Of a DNA stretch of 64,000 nt, positions 26,346-39,400 are shown piece after piece. The notes beneath the pieces were generated by a model, which saw only the letters and a list, made by a program, of their open reading frames with translations, was not told where the DNA came from and searched no databases. This stretch comes from Neodontobutis hainanensis (Eukaryota > Chordata > Actinopteri > Gobiiformes > Odontobutidae). The stretch covers positions 882,001 to 946,000 of the forward strand of contig JALDNG010000081.1 of the NCBI GenBank assembly GCA_024349245.1. Reading direction: 5' to 3'. Both the position numbers and the translations under genes were made by a program. Position 1 is the first letter of the stretch. Every line of letters begins with the position of its first letter.

Positions 26346-28288
26346 CAAACAAAAACGTAATTTAATTGAACACTATTTACCATGATGCAACATTATCGTT
26401 AGATGCTGCATATGGGTGACAGCATATCCTTTACACATAACTGTTTTTTAGGATGGAACAATATTAACTCTCCACTGAGTGAGACAATTTTCAAATACCT
26501 GTCATTCTCGCTACTTCTCGACTTGCTACCACCTCTTCTTCAAATTTTAGTTTGTGTTTTGAACATCATGCTTCACCTGTGTATAACTCTGTATGTACAG
26601 AATGACCATTACAGTCCACATTCTGGTTGTACAGCACGTTGCATTGCTACATGGTGCAATCAAACAAGGAGGCTTTTTTTCCTAGAATATTCACAGACTT
26701 CATGTAATACGTCAATTTAGGATGACCTTATGCAGTCTCTAAGTAGCCTACTTTGGGCTCCATCTGTATTTAGTGATTTTAGTGTTAAATGTCACCTAAT
26801 TAGCTTATTACACCCTTTTATAAAAAGCCCAGAGTGATGACGCTGCCTGTGACACATGGACTTTCTTCGCGAGGTGCCCCGCTGTGGGACCTTTTTCACA
26901 GGAGATCAGCTCTGACACCAGATGAATCACCACCAACAGGTCAGAGGCTCTTTGAGAGAGTCTGAACAGCGAGGGGCTTCATGGAGCCTACTTTGTCATC
27001 AGAGCATACACCATAACGAGTCGTGCTAAATGTACAAGACAGAGGAATAAGTCTGTCACAGAGAAGAAGTCAGTGGGCTTGCCTGGGGTCAACAGCATGA
27101 GGATTAGTATATGCATACACAGGGCCAGATATAAAGTTTATAAAGTTGATGATAGCCTTTATATGTGCCTGAAAAACACATTCTTTTATCTCAAGTCACT
27201 ATGGGACAAGAGGACCATGATTGAAAAGCTTGACAAAGGATTGTCGTTATGCTTCCATGGTCTCCTAATTGTCCCAATAATGTTGATATACCAAAGTATA
27301 CCAAGGCACATTGGTATATTTTCCTCTTTTAGCCATGTTCTATAAAACCTCACACATATTTTTAATGCACACAATACAGAAAATATATATGACATATTTA
27401 ACAACAAAAAAGAAAATCTGAAGAAACAGTTTCTTTATAGGCTTAAGTGGCAAATAGTCCACCCTATTTTTATTAAATACAAAACTATTTAAAGCAACCA
27501 AAATTAGTTTTGGTAGTGTAGAGAATGCCTGAGGAGCTTGGTGGTTATTGTTTGTTTAGTGTACATATATATGATATGTTTCAACTTTTTTCAATGCAAT
27601 GCTTTTCCAAAATGGATGTCTGTGGCCAAACGCTGAGATATTACCTCGCGGCTCTGTCGGACATGTCTGCTATTGCCCTGCCCCTGCTTTTGCACAATCA
27701 CAGATCTTACAGTGCTGTTGAATAATGCATGCTTAAAATTACAGTTGCTCTGATAAGTGCCGAGCTTGAATCGGGGGATCCTCGCTCTCACTGATTGATC
27801 ACGGCTCATGATTCGCTCTGACTAAAAAAGAGCAATGTCATAGAGACAGCGATAAGAAATTCTGCTCTGTCACTTAAAAAAGAAAATGCAGAGTAGTGAA
27901 AACACAGAGAGTGCACTGTAGGATTATCGTCTTTGGAAAATAAACCTTCACAATATACTGTATTGTAACAAAGTGCTAGTGTTAGTGTTGTTAGTGTCTT
28001 TTTACACTCTTTCTCAATTTAAGGAGTTGCAGTCAGCTATAAAGAAAAATGACTTTTATCAATCTGAAAACTGGTTCATATACTGCATTCATGCTATACA
28101 GACTATTGACACTCAGCCCTGTGGCAGGTGACCTTTGAGTAATGTCTTCTTTGGGATTTTATGTGAAAACTCAGCTTTTGGGTACATCTGCAGGGAAACA
28201 GTCAGAAGCCATGGAAGGGGGGACACTTAATAAAATAAAATGATACCAAAACAAATATTACATATCTTATATACTATACAAAGAAGGT
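26346..28288. other. Intergenic, no gene seen
   Basis: AT-rich unique sequence with no recognised element. Confidence 0.6.
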
Positions 28289-28711
28289 AGTCTGGTACCT
28301 GTTGCTTGCGTTTGGATTCAAGGGCGGGGTTTACAAGAGGAATGTTAGCCAATCAGAGAACACTACACAGCTGGTTGTCAACAAGGAAGCCACGTTAGCG
28401 TCGCTAGTTAACATGGTCAGTAGAGCGAGCCACCAGAGCGGTTTCATCGTTTTTAAACTTTGCTGGTTAATCAAAACCAAGGCGAGAGCAGAAATAAATG
28501 GCCTCTTAGTAGCAGTGTCCGACATGCTGAATGTTTTAAGCTAGCCGTGCCAGCCGAGTTACGTGTGTATGACGTAGCCAGCAAACCACACCCAGCTGCA
28601 GACAAACGGCTTGTGATTGGTCCGTCTACAAAATCGCAGAGAGAAGAGATTCACGGACCAGACCGTTCTGTGTTTGAAAAAAGTAAAACGGTCTGATACA
28701 CCAGGCTACAT
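28289..28711. mobile_element. Possible DNA-transposon remnant (about 420 bp)
   Basis: The left edge reads TAGTCTGGTACC and the right edge reads ACACCAGGCTA. Their outer bases form an imperfect inverted repeat of about 9 bp (TAGTCTGGT / ACCAGGCTA). The interior is less AT-rich than its flanks and contains AGCCAATCAGAGAAC and GTGATTGGTCCGTC. Short open frames on both strands show no domains. No clear target-site duplication was found, so the call is tentative. Confidence 0.35.
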
Positions 28712-30721
28712 ATCTCCCTCTCACTGCAGTTTTACGAGCTGTTGTGCTCTGATCAGTACGGAAAACGCACCAGTGGGTTGCCTACTGTCTGGAAATGAAA
28801 ACACATGGTCCTTCAATAAAAGATAATAGAAATGGCCGCATGATTTACCAACTTTATTTATCTTCTTCATTATCATCTACAAGATAAAGTAAAACAACAT
28901 ACACACACAGCCCCTTTCCTCCTGCCATGTACAGTAGCAGGCAGCTGGTAATCCATTATATTTAATGAGTTGCTAGGAATGCTTTGCTTAGGTGCTTATT
29001 CAGAGTTATAAAATTTCTCCTTATGCGTTTTGTTGCAGTGAAGACAATACAGCAAAATGCAACAAGGCAGAAATTATCCTTAGAAAGAAGCTCTTCCATA
29101 ACAAATATACCTGTTCTTTGATAAATCCAATATGCAGCACAAAATAAAAGTAGGTGCTCTCATACATTTTGCAAACTGGGTTTAATTTTGTTTATCTCAG
29201 TTTGGTGACAGTAGCAGCAGAAAGGACAAAATTAGTCTCAGAGGAAAAGCAGCTTTAATGTACTGTAACAGAAAATAGGGTAAGGCAAACTTTCTTTTTT
29301 TGAACATATTTTCCTGTCCAGAGTTTTGTTTTTTTTATATAACCATGGGTATTAAGGTGTTGTTGATGCTGTGTAATAGAGAGTTCAGAAATTTGCCAGT
29401 TTTGAGAAACAGACCAGAACAAAGCAATAACACAGTGGAATAAAAACACTTGCCCTTGTGTTATTTCATTCAGATTTCAGCACATTATGTCTTTAATAAA
29501 TAGTGATAAGTTTCCGTGTTCAGTGTTTGATATTCATTTTTCCCACTGGTCCAACTTAATGTTCAAACCCTGCAGCCTATTAAAGAGTTCATTTGCAAAA
29601 TCAGAAATATCCTGCTATTTTCTTGCTATAGGTGATATCAGCCAAACCAAACTTTGAACAATTAGGATCACTAAAATGAATGTGGGCTTTTAAAACCGGG
29701 CTATGCAAAGAATACATTACAAACTTAATTGATTTCCAAAAGGGTGATAATACTCTTTAGATTTAGATATTTGTTTGGTCTAATTAATTGAAATATGGCA
29801 AGTTTTGTTTAATATGGATGTCCCACAGTGGCCCACTGACCTATTAGTGATCATATTCTGTTCATCAAAAAAGCATCACATGAACAACAGGACGAGGGAC
29901 AACATAGATTCAGCAAGAGCCTTTAGTTTAGCGTTGGCGTAAGTGTGTGACGTTGGCATTGGGACACCAAAACACGATGTTCATTACATGTTTATACAGA
30001 GTCATTCAGAGTTTAGGGCCCTTTTTCATGCTTGGCTGAATTGAAAGTAAAAAAAAAACGGGCTTACTGAATAAAAATTGCTGTCGGGGCTTGCAAACAT
30101 ACCCATCCACATGCAGCAAATGACATAGAGCAAAGAGTGAATTTCACACTCTGCCTTCTATATAGAGCAGAATTAGGCTCCATCACAGCTGAATAAGTAT
30201 GATGGGAAAGGACATTGAGAGGCTTTCTAGTAATCATACATGTCAGGAGAGATTCTTCTCAGGCGGAAAATGTGGAGTTAAGGGGAAAGCTGAAGTGCGA
30301 ATCAACGCGAGCGAGACAGGCTCTGATGGATTCCAGAGGAGGATGACTGACCACTAATTGAGAAAGGGGCACCCCTGTTGTGTCTCGCTGCGTGGCACTG
30401 AGACATTGGAGGGCAAATTAGGTTTTGTGAAGTCATACAGGAGATATAAGGTGCAATGGAGGATAATGGAGGGAACAGAAATGAGGTGATTTAGACTTAG
30501 AGATGCAGAGGTTACAGCTCCTCAGGGGAGCTAACAGCCACCCAAGTGTGAAAAGTTATAAGGACTTAAGAATTATGAGGCCAGACAAGTTGTACTCGGT
30601 GTCCCTGATTTTTACTTGTGGACAGTAGAGATGTCAAATCTAACTCGGCGGGTGGGGTTTGATGTCAGAGCGTACTATTGTGAACTAAACATGTTACAGT
30701 CAGCCCTGCGACTACTCAGCC
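28712..30721. other. Intergenic, no gene seen
   Basis: Unique sequence. The portion at 30,230-30,620 is purine-rich on the plus strand and less AT-rich, with no coding frame. Confidence 0.55.
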
Positions 30722-30822
30722 TTTGTCCAGGGTGTACCCCGCCACAGGCCCAAACCTGCTGGGATAGTCTCTAGTCACCTGCAACCCATGAAGGAAATAT
30801 TCAGGGTAAAGTGAATAAATGA
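30722..30822 (+). mobile_element. 3'-end fragment of a common teleost interspersed repeat
   Basis: Contains TTTGTCCAGGGTGTACCCCG, CTGCTGGGATAGTCTCTAGT and CACCTGCAACCCATGAAGG, then GTGAATAAATGA. Same family as 10,543 and 36,294, in the opposite orientation to those two. Confidence 0.7.
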
Positions 30823-33800
30823 TATAAAATTACAGGATAGTGTAAAGTTGTGCATTTGTGTTTTGTATCTAAACATTATTAGACATTTTAGTTTATATAT
30901 CCTGTTCTGTCCCCTATAGAAAAGCTGTTTAATTTAGTGGCCTGTGTCTCTGAGCCCCTATGACTTGATTAAGATGGAGGGGAAACAAACTATTAAAACA
31001 TATTCTTGCCAACAAACTACTCCTCCTGGTGAAATCCGATCTGCAGAAGCCCAAATCTACCAATAACAAATTCAAAAGGAACCAACCACAAAGCTGCCTT
31101 TACTGCCACTCCTTTGTGTAAATCCTACTTTGACTAAAAAAGAACAGAAAATGTGAGGCAGACAAAAGGCACAGCTCAATGACACTTTTAGCAATCGTAA
31201 AGATCAACTCTTGTTTATTATCTGACACATCTCATAATAACACTGTTGCTCATTATTTGCTGTATGTGTAAATAAAACACTGATAGCTGACTTCTGTAAA
31301 ACGATTATATTTAGTATCTTGGAGCAAGAATTTTTATAATTAAATGTATGTGTCTTGCCGACTCCTGTTGCTGTCATTCATTTTAACAGCACCATTTCAT
31401 TTGAAGTAAATTTGCAAATCCATGCTGTTGAACCGAAACCCAGCAGCAGGATGTATCTCCATCAGAGTGAGCTTTACACATTTAACAGATTGTAGTTTTG
31501 AAACTGTGCCTTGAGGGGAGCATCACATGATCATGACAAAAAGCTTGGATAAAGAGATTGTTAATAGACATCTGTGAATATTACTCCAAATCAATTTAAT
31601 ATCAAAGTTATGGCATGTCAGACCAAATGCACAATTAAAGTTAATTTACTTTAAAATGTTGGCTTTCGTTTTGGAGAACGTTGTCAGTGCTGTGCTTTTT
31701 TTGTGCAAATGTGGTGTATTTGAAAGCATGGTGGGGAATGGTGCACAGCCTGCGAAAAGATCAAACATTTCCTCGGCTTCGTGCAGAACAAAGCCATTAC
31801 AGTAATCGGCGTGTTGAAAGGACCAAATATGTCAGCGTTCCACCAGGATTTCAGACCCGATTGTGTGATTATCTACGGCCAAATGACACCTTATTTACCA
31901 TTTTTTACTTGTCATTTTCATCCATTATGCTTTCTCGCAAACATAAACTAGAGCTGGAAAAAGGACAACATAACTGCAGGGAATCAAAACCCTGATGAAA
32001 CACGTTGTTAGAATGACTGCAACAGTTTGAAATGCTAAAAACCAGGGTTGGGCTGTTTGTGTAGGAATAAGTAAACAAGTAACATTTGCACTTTGTTCCC
32101 ACTTCATAACTCAAATTGAATGTAAAAATATCTCACATGCTTTGATGTAGCCTTTACATAAATAATTTGTAAACTAAATTATTTCTGGTGCTCATTTTAG
32201 ATGTTCTGGATGCAAAAGGACCAAAATATGGATTGAAAAGTTATGCAATCAGCACTAAAGTTACCAGGGGGCACAGTGGTGTGGTGGTTAGCACTGTTGC
32301 CTCTCAGAAAGAAGGTCCTGGCTTCTGGGCCGAGAGCAGTTTGCATGTTCTCCCTCTGCTCGGGCGGGTTATCTCCGGAAACAGGTCAAGATCAGTGAAA
32401 ACACAAGCATGAAGACAGCTTCTGACAAGTGAGATGTCCAGACAAATGAGTCAGGGAGTCACAAAAACACCATCTGCGTTAAGAGTTGGTCATGTTACGC
32501 TGGGGCTGCTAGCAATCACTTAAAGAATCTTTTGCTAAAGATTTGTTGTAATATTCATTGCATACCTCCAGAGATCTATCGGTGTTCATGCTTTTATGAC
32601 TCAGAAGTGTCATGGGGCAAAAAAATGAAACCCTCATATTTTTCCATATTTGATACGTCTGATTCTTTGTAAAGTTGTAACATACTGTATATACCATGTA
32701 GCTGCTGTTTTAATCAGTGATATAAAATGATTCTGTCCACACAGCTTTAAGAGATATTGTCTCCTCAGGAAAAGAAAAAAAAATCTCATAACCCATAATA
32801 GATTGAATTTAACTGCAAATCAGGATACATATTTAATAAGCAATCACAAGATTAGGACACTACAAATCAAAGGCAATCATGCTGCCCACATAATAGTTTT
32901 CAGACAGAAATAGGGTCCGTCGTGACGGCATTAAAGCAGAGTTGTGTGGGCGCCATGTAGAAATGCTGTAAGGTTTACTTTTTAAAATGAAAACAGTGGC
33001 GTGGATGTAGCTTCTGTGGTAAAGTTAGAAGAGCAGATGCACTGTGTAACTGAGAAATCCACTGTCAGACTTTGAGATGACACATATTGATCTGGTTTAG
33101 CCTCTTGTATGATGTTCTGGATGAGCTAAGGTCATTGTTGTAATACAGAGTAACCTCATCACTGTGAGCTGTAGTTACAAATATTAATGAATTTGAACAG
33201 TAACCAGGCTCTTGGCCTGCAGGCTGTGTCTTTCAAGTCTAACATGTCATCACTCAATTTGTGCTCATTAGCCTTATGAGGACTAAGGAGGAATTAAAAT
33301 CATGATGAATGTTGCTTGTGGTCAGAACGTTGCTGGTTTACAGAGGACTAGAAAAGTAGAAGTAAGTGGTTTTATCATTATTTATTCACGTGTGCTGTTG
33401 TAATTCTTAAATTGTTGTCACTGCCTCCATCAAAATAATTAGAAGAATAAATCATGCGGCCATATTTTCACCAGAGAAAAGCATGGCTCCTTTATCATAC
33501 TTTATTTACTTCTTCAAATGGGTTACTGCTCCAAAAGGGGTCCACTCTGACCCACTTACATCTCTGCATGATCATTTTTCTTCAAACTTTTCCCGGCGCC
33601 CATTATCAGTTTAGTTCTTCCAAGTTGCCCAGCTTCTTTGCGGTCCACTTCTGTTCTGTGTTAAATTATTTGACATGTGCACCAGGATCAAAAGCCCTAA
33701 TGCATCTGACGGCCGCCCTGGTGTGTGTATATGCAAATGAAGGTGTTTTAATGAAGGGGTCATGAATAATTTATGAATGGTGTATTATGAGGAAGAAACA

Positions 33801-34238
33801 CAGCAGGAACAAATTCATAGCAAAAATTGACGTTGAAGTATCTCTCCTGTCTGTTTGATAACCAGAGCCGCTCATCACCTGCTCTATTAAGAAACAACAG
33901 CCGACTGAAATAACCTGTTTAATTAGTTCAGGAAGTGTGGCTGATGAGTTTAGCTGAGCCGTCCACTCAATTTGAGTCTTCTCCTCAAAAACAAAAACCC
34001 ACTTCACAAAAGGATTTAATAAAACACTTCATTCTCAATTTACAAACTAGTCGAATTTTGTTGGTATTTGATGTTTCTGCAAATCCCAGATAAGTGGAAA
34101 ACAAATGTTTCTGTCAACAAATGTGGGAATTATGTGCTAAACCAATATTTTGTTTTACCTAATAGGGTTGTTGATATGCTGCAGGTTGGGGCAATGGATG
34201 GGGGTAAGACTTCACAACTGGAGACCAAAAGTTGTGTT
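30823..34238. other. Intergenic, apart from the head fragment at 32,264-32,383
   Basis: AT-rich unique sequence. The open frames at 31,681-31,995 and 33,454-33,765 (+) have no domains and no supporting splice structure. Confidence 0.55.
32264..32383 (+). mobile_element. Head fragment of the same teleost interspersed repeat
   Basis: Contains GGGGGCACAGTGGTGTGGTG, GTTAGCACTGTTGCCTCTCA and AGTTTGCATGTTCTCCCTC. The tRNA-like GTGGTTAGCACTGTTGCCTC head and GTTTGCATGTTCTCC are typical of this family. It breaks off near TATCTCCGG. Confidence 0.7.
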
Positions 34239-34299
34239 GGGCTCAAATATGGGTCCAAAGTGGGTTTGTCTGCAGTTTCCACGGTGGCTCCACCTGTGT
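34239..34299 (+). repeat. Inverted repeat, left arm
   Basis: About 60 bp, with GGGCTCAAATATGGGTCC, TTTGTCTGCAGTTTCCACGG and TGGCTCCACCTGTG. It is the reverse complement, at high identity, of 34,639-34,694. The spacer is about 340 bp. Confidence 0.85.
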
Positions 34300-34638
34300 T
34301 ACCAGAATTTTTTTCTTTCATTTAATTGTTGATTAGCTACCAAGACTTCAACAGGGAGGAAAATTGTAAAGATTCTTAATGTTGATTAAAATTACATTAA
34401 CTTTTAATGACTGTACTTTAAGACACATAATGTGCTTTTAAATGCATTACCTTTACAGAGTAAATCTTTAATGTCATAAAGCAATTGCCTTGTTGGAAAA
34501 GAGTCTCAATAAAACCCTCATTTGCCAAACCTCAGACTGAAATGTAAATTTCCTGAAGGTTGCCTCCAGCAAACATACAATCTGGGGATAAAACAAGTTA
34601 TAAGTTTAAATAAAAATGGGCTAAATCATATGGTCTAT

Positions 34639-34694
34639 CACAGGTGGGACCACCGTGGAAACTGTAGACAAACACTTGGGACCCATATTTGAGC
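34639..34694 (-). repeat. Inverted repeat, right arm
   Basis: CACAGGTGGGACCACCGTGG, AAACTGTAGACAAACACTTG and GGACCCATATTTGAGCC mirror the left arm at 34,239-34,299 with a few mismatches. The pair could be arms of a fold-back element or two opposed insertions of one repeat. Confidence 0.85.
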
Positions 34695-36293
34695 CTAAAT
34701 GGGGCCCATGTGGAAATGCTGGCTGGGTTGCGGCTATGAATGACTCAAAAAGAAGATTATGTTTTGGCGTTAAATGCATTGTCTACATGGCAATTTTTAC
34801 CAAAAGATGAGTTTACGCTTTGAGAATAAAAAGTATTGGGTCCTCTATTTTTGTATATTTACATTCACAAAACCATGAACAAGTGTTAGCATGCCTAGAC
34901 ATTAGATATTGTTTTAAACTGATATGTAATGTGTGACAAGCTTGTTAACAATGGTATAAAAACACTGCATGTTAAAGGTATTCTTCCCGGAACATAAATA
35001 TAGCATTCATTTGCAGCATTGCACATGAATACATTTGAGTTTGGTTTGTTTTCTTTTTGTACTTTTGTAAAGTTTGTAAAGTGCTGATGATAAAAACACA
35101 AAATTTAAAGAATGTTTTTGTTGAGACACTTAAGAGAGACCTATTAAATTCATAATAGCAGCCATTTGGATGCACCAAAAATAACATTAAAAAGCTTCTC
35201 CGTGGGTGAGCAAGCACAGCATTCAAACTTGAACAAAAGTTGTTTTTGATTAGACTTTCTTGCCAAGTGGGTTCAGGATGCCATTTTGTTTCTTGGGCTT
35301 TGTAGCTGAGTTTGAGCAGATTTACTACGTTTTGTGTAGGGACTGTGGTTCGTGCCAACTTGTTACTGTGACAGCCCATGGCTAAGAAAGGAAGGTGAGA
35401 ATTATTCACCACCCACACTGCACTTACAAGTCTCTTATCTAATCCTCCAGCAGTCGCTGAGATGAAATCCTGATCAAACCTGGGACATGCTGACCTACAC
35501 GGCCCGAGACAGTGTTTTTTTTTAACCCGACTTGTTTCGAACGATCCTACATCTAGCTCCTTTGCGTTGTTATTATCTTTGAATGACAGTAAGTCGGAGC
35601 ATCACCTTCCCCGTCTGGACAGGCTGTCACTCACATCCAGGTGATGAAAAGAACACCGAGTTGAACAGAGAGTGTCCCTGTGTCCAGTTTGTCCTCTGCA
35701 GATGTCTCTACCACAGCGCCCAGCCCTCTCACTGACTTTGTAATCATATTACCAATGCATGTCTCATTAGTTTCTGCCATGGCTGAGTGTCCCTGCTTCC
35801 TCCCCATTCACACACAAACATGCACTCAATTGCTGGCTGGCATTTCAGAGCGCCTGGGCTTGCATCTAAAGCAGTTTACCACAGAAATAATAGGCCTCTG
35901 AAAGGATTCGCTGTATGCAGAATCATCCCATTCCATTTGCATTCGAGTGAGACAAATTTAATTTGGGCAGGTGAGAGTGGCACAATGCGAACATGACAAA
36001 AGAACGAGTCGGAGCGAAGGAGGAGGACACTAGAGACAGAAACAAGACGGGAGTTTTTCACGGTGCTACACTGATGAGAGTTTTACTTTTAATGAAGGAT
36101 TTAAAAGAAGAATTAATAAAGCTGAAGGTTACATGAATATACAAAATATGTCTGGATACATTTGGACACACTGGACACACTTTATTACTCTAAAGTCTTG
36201 GCTGGAGCGCTTGTATTTTGTTCCTGGACAGTAAATGGTGAATGCACATTAAAAATGACTTCAGGCACTATGGGAGACATACATTTCTTCATG
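34695..36293. other. Intergenic, no gene seen
   Basis: The 148-codon minus-strand frame at 34,972-35,418 is the longest open frame of the intergenic part. It is AT-driven and lacks recognisable features, so it is treated as chance. Confidence 0.55.
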
Positions 36294-36482
36294 TTCTTCT
36301 GCTTATCCCGATGTGTTCCCACGAGTGGCTCGGGTGCTTTGAGGCGGGGTACACACTGGACAATTACCAGTTAATCACAGGCCTGACACCATTCACTTTC
36401 AGATTTATTCACCAGAGCTAATTAGATTCACAAATCCACCTAAACATGCGTGTCTTTTGACAGTAGGAGGAAGCCAGACCAC
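36294..36482 (-). mobile_element. Longer 3' portion of the common teleost interspersed repeat
   Basis: TTCTGCTTATCCCGATG, GAGGCGGGGTACACACTGGA, CACCATTCACTTTCAGA and AACATGCGTGTCTTTTGACA, then GTAGGAGGAAGCC, follow the family consensus order from its 3' end inward (read on the minus strand). This is the longest of the five fragments of this family here. Confidence 0.7.
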
Positions 36483-39400
36483 CTTATTGCAGTTAGGCTG
36501 GAGTGCTGACAACAAGCATTTTCACACTCTCTCTTCATATTTTAGGGATGAAGCATTGAATTTATAGTATTCTTTTCTAATTTGTTCTAAAAATGGTGTC
36601 CTTGAAGTCACCTGATATCAAGCTTTGTCAACATGACTGCATGATTATTTTATTACATGGAAGAAAAATCCGCTCTGTGCCTACTGAAGCGTTTTCTCAT
36701 TATTACAAAGTCCTTCAGAGTTGTATTATAGATCACCACAGATATTCACATGACTCAGATGTGGAGCTATATTCTGATTAAAAAGTAGAGCTAAGGGTCT
36801 GAAAAGGTAAACTTTGAATCACTAATATGTGAGCGCTCACTTAGTAGGCCTTTAAATAAAGTGACCACACTCTTAATTATAGCATAAGATTTTACTTAAT
36901 GTAAGGAGTTATACATATAAAACATGTTAGGCTTGTCTCTGTTTTCAGCCTGCCGTTTGCACTTTGAAAACTTGCACTTCTATTGAAACATTTATTTGCC
37001 CCAATGCAATCTTTTCTTTGAATTTCAATGAAGGCCCATTCAACCAATACCCAATTGAAATGCACATTTCACTGCAAAATAAAACACTGTCATTGTGATT
37101 GGGAGCCAAGGTCAGGATCCTTTATCCACAATGTTGCCTGTAAGAGATTTGAATAAAGAGCATCCTCTCACGTCTGGGCTTCTCAGCTGCATCTAGTTTT
37201 GACCTCTCTCTTGGCTGAAGCACTCAGACTTTGCCCTTGAAAGCGTTTGTGCATTCATCTCAATCGGTCTTAATGGGCTGCCTGTAACTTATGTTGCATG
37301 TTTTAATTCTTGACTCCGAACGCCTTTGCTTACATTTCTTCAAAGACACAATAAGAATCTTCTTTAAGAGCATCTCCAGAAACATTTTTAACTCGTCTCC
37401 TTTCAGTGAATGATATGTCCATGTCCAATGATATGTCCTACTCACTTCTGTGGTTACATGCTCCATGAGAAAACTACAAATCCTCCCAGCAGGCCTCTTT
37501 TTTTGCTCTGTCCTTGTAATGTCTTTAGTTGGTGGGAAGGTGATAAAATTGTGATGGCCTACAGACATTGGGCACTGGGCTGAACTTATGTGTATGCGTT
37601 GTATTGATTTCAACCCACCAGGAACTCTCCAGAGCATTTAACTTAAATATAAGCCCTGATCAAATTGACTTAAGGCGAGTGATCCACTTTAGGACCGGAC
37701 CTGTGTGTTTGTGTGTGTGTATGGCTATGGGAATAAAACCAAGCAGCATAAACAGAAGTTAAGACACTCATGGAAGTGGATGTTAGGACTTTATTTAACT
37801 CTAGTTAAAAATATAAAAAATACAAACATTTATTATGGCAATTACAAAGTTTGTTATGTGTTATGGAACTTTACCTGCATATGAATTCTGAAGTGTAGTA
37901 TAATAATCAGTGTCCTTTTCCTAAAGTTTCTTATCAACAGACTTGTGTTTTTAAGTATTGTACCTTGACATGTTTCTCAGATGAGTCACGGGACGTTCCT
38001 GGGAAGTGTCTTGTCCGCTGGTTAATACAGGTTTTGTGGTTCTTCCTCCTGTAGAATAAGGACGACAGCGCCTTCTGTAGTTCGACTTCTTCAGAACAGC
38101 ATTCTAGTAGTGAGACTCCAAGTACGGCACATGTCCTGGTTTATTGTCCTCTGGGCTCGTTTTACAGATCTCGATCGCCTCCTCAATCCAACGACGGGGC
38201 TTGAAGTCCTCAGTTTTCAATAATTTGGGCTTTGTCCCTGTCCCTTATATTGTTCTGCCTTCCAGTTAATTATGCTTTGCCCTTTCTGATTTCTGACATT
38301 TTGTGGCAAATATAGTATTTCATTCTGGACCTTTAAGTGCAAATGACTTTTAAACCTATTGCAACTTTATTCTACCACCTGCTAAATAGCCACAACCCAA
38401 AGTTGTTACCTTTTCGGCCTGGGCTTGATCCACCATTATGACTTTTACAAAAGGTCACCTGCAAGTTTTTAGAAATGGATTGAGCGGGGCGAAAGAACCT
38501 CTTGTGACACACTGGGGACTTGAACGCAATAATCTTTTGTTGTTATTTAGAGGTTTTCAGATTCCTCCGAGAAAGCAATTTTAAATCGAATGAGGCTGTA
38601 ATCCCAGACAATACAGGGATTATCTCTTTAAATGACCTTTATTTTACCGTGAGGCAAGGAGTGCCTTTTTCAAATGCAGTTTCCCAAACCCTGGTTCGAT
38701 TACAGCTACATTTGTAGTCACTAACCCTTAGAGGGAAACTGCAAAGAGGCTGTGTACTGTGTATTCAAATGTAGGATAAGGGCCTCACAGGTATAGCAGA
38801 GATATGAAACGAGTTCACACGTTGACGAAATATCTAAAGAAACTTCAAAAATATACCTTTTGGTCTCGTAGGTACTCACCTTGTAAAAAGTCTGGTCTTG
38901 CAAAATGCTTGTAAAAAATGATTTGTAACTTTATAATATTTCTTGGGGGCCATTTTGCTGTAATATTTAGGAATAAAGGCGTGGGTCATATTGCACTAGA
39001 GTGGGGATTAAAAGGGCTAATAAACAATGATGTCTTGAACATATTTTTTAAAGTTTATAGATGTAAAGGACAGCCTTCAGCGACTTCTTCCCAATCCAAT
39101 CAGGTGTGGTACTATCAAGGCAAAAATGAATTACAAACCTTTTGCATTAAAAGAATTGTACTCATTATATTTCCATGAATTCAAAACAGGCCAAAAACTA
39201 AACTGCAGTGTTAACATTTTAGTTACTGCATGTATGTAACATCTCTTTTGTTTCTTATAAGGTCTCTTCTAGACAATGTTCCCTGTTAAAAATGGATAGT
39301 TTATTCACATTGGATTATTACTCAATTATGTTTAGTTCTACACATAACGTTACATCAGAATGTCGACTTTGATCCATTTCTTTCTAAGTCTAAAAAAAAT

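Noticed and set aside
34972..35418. 148-codon minus-strand frame
   Set aside because: AT-driven composition, no domains, no signal peptide, and no splice-linked neighbours. Length is within chance for a 64-kb window.
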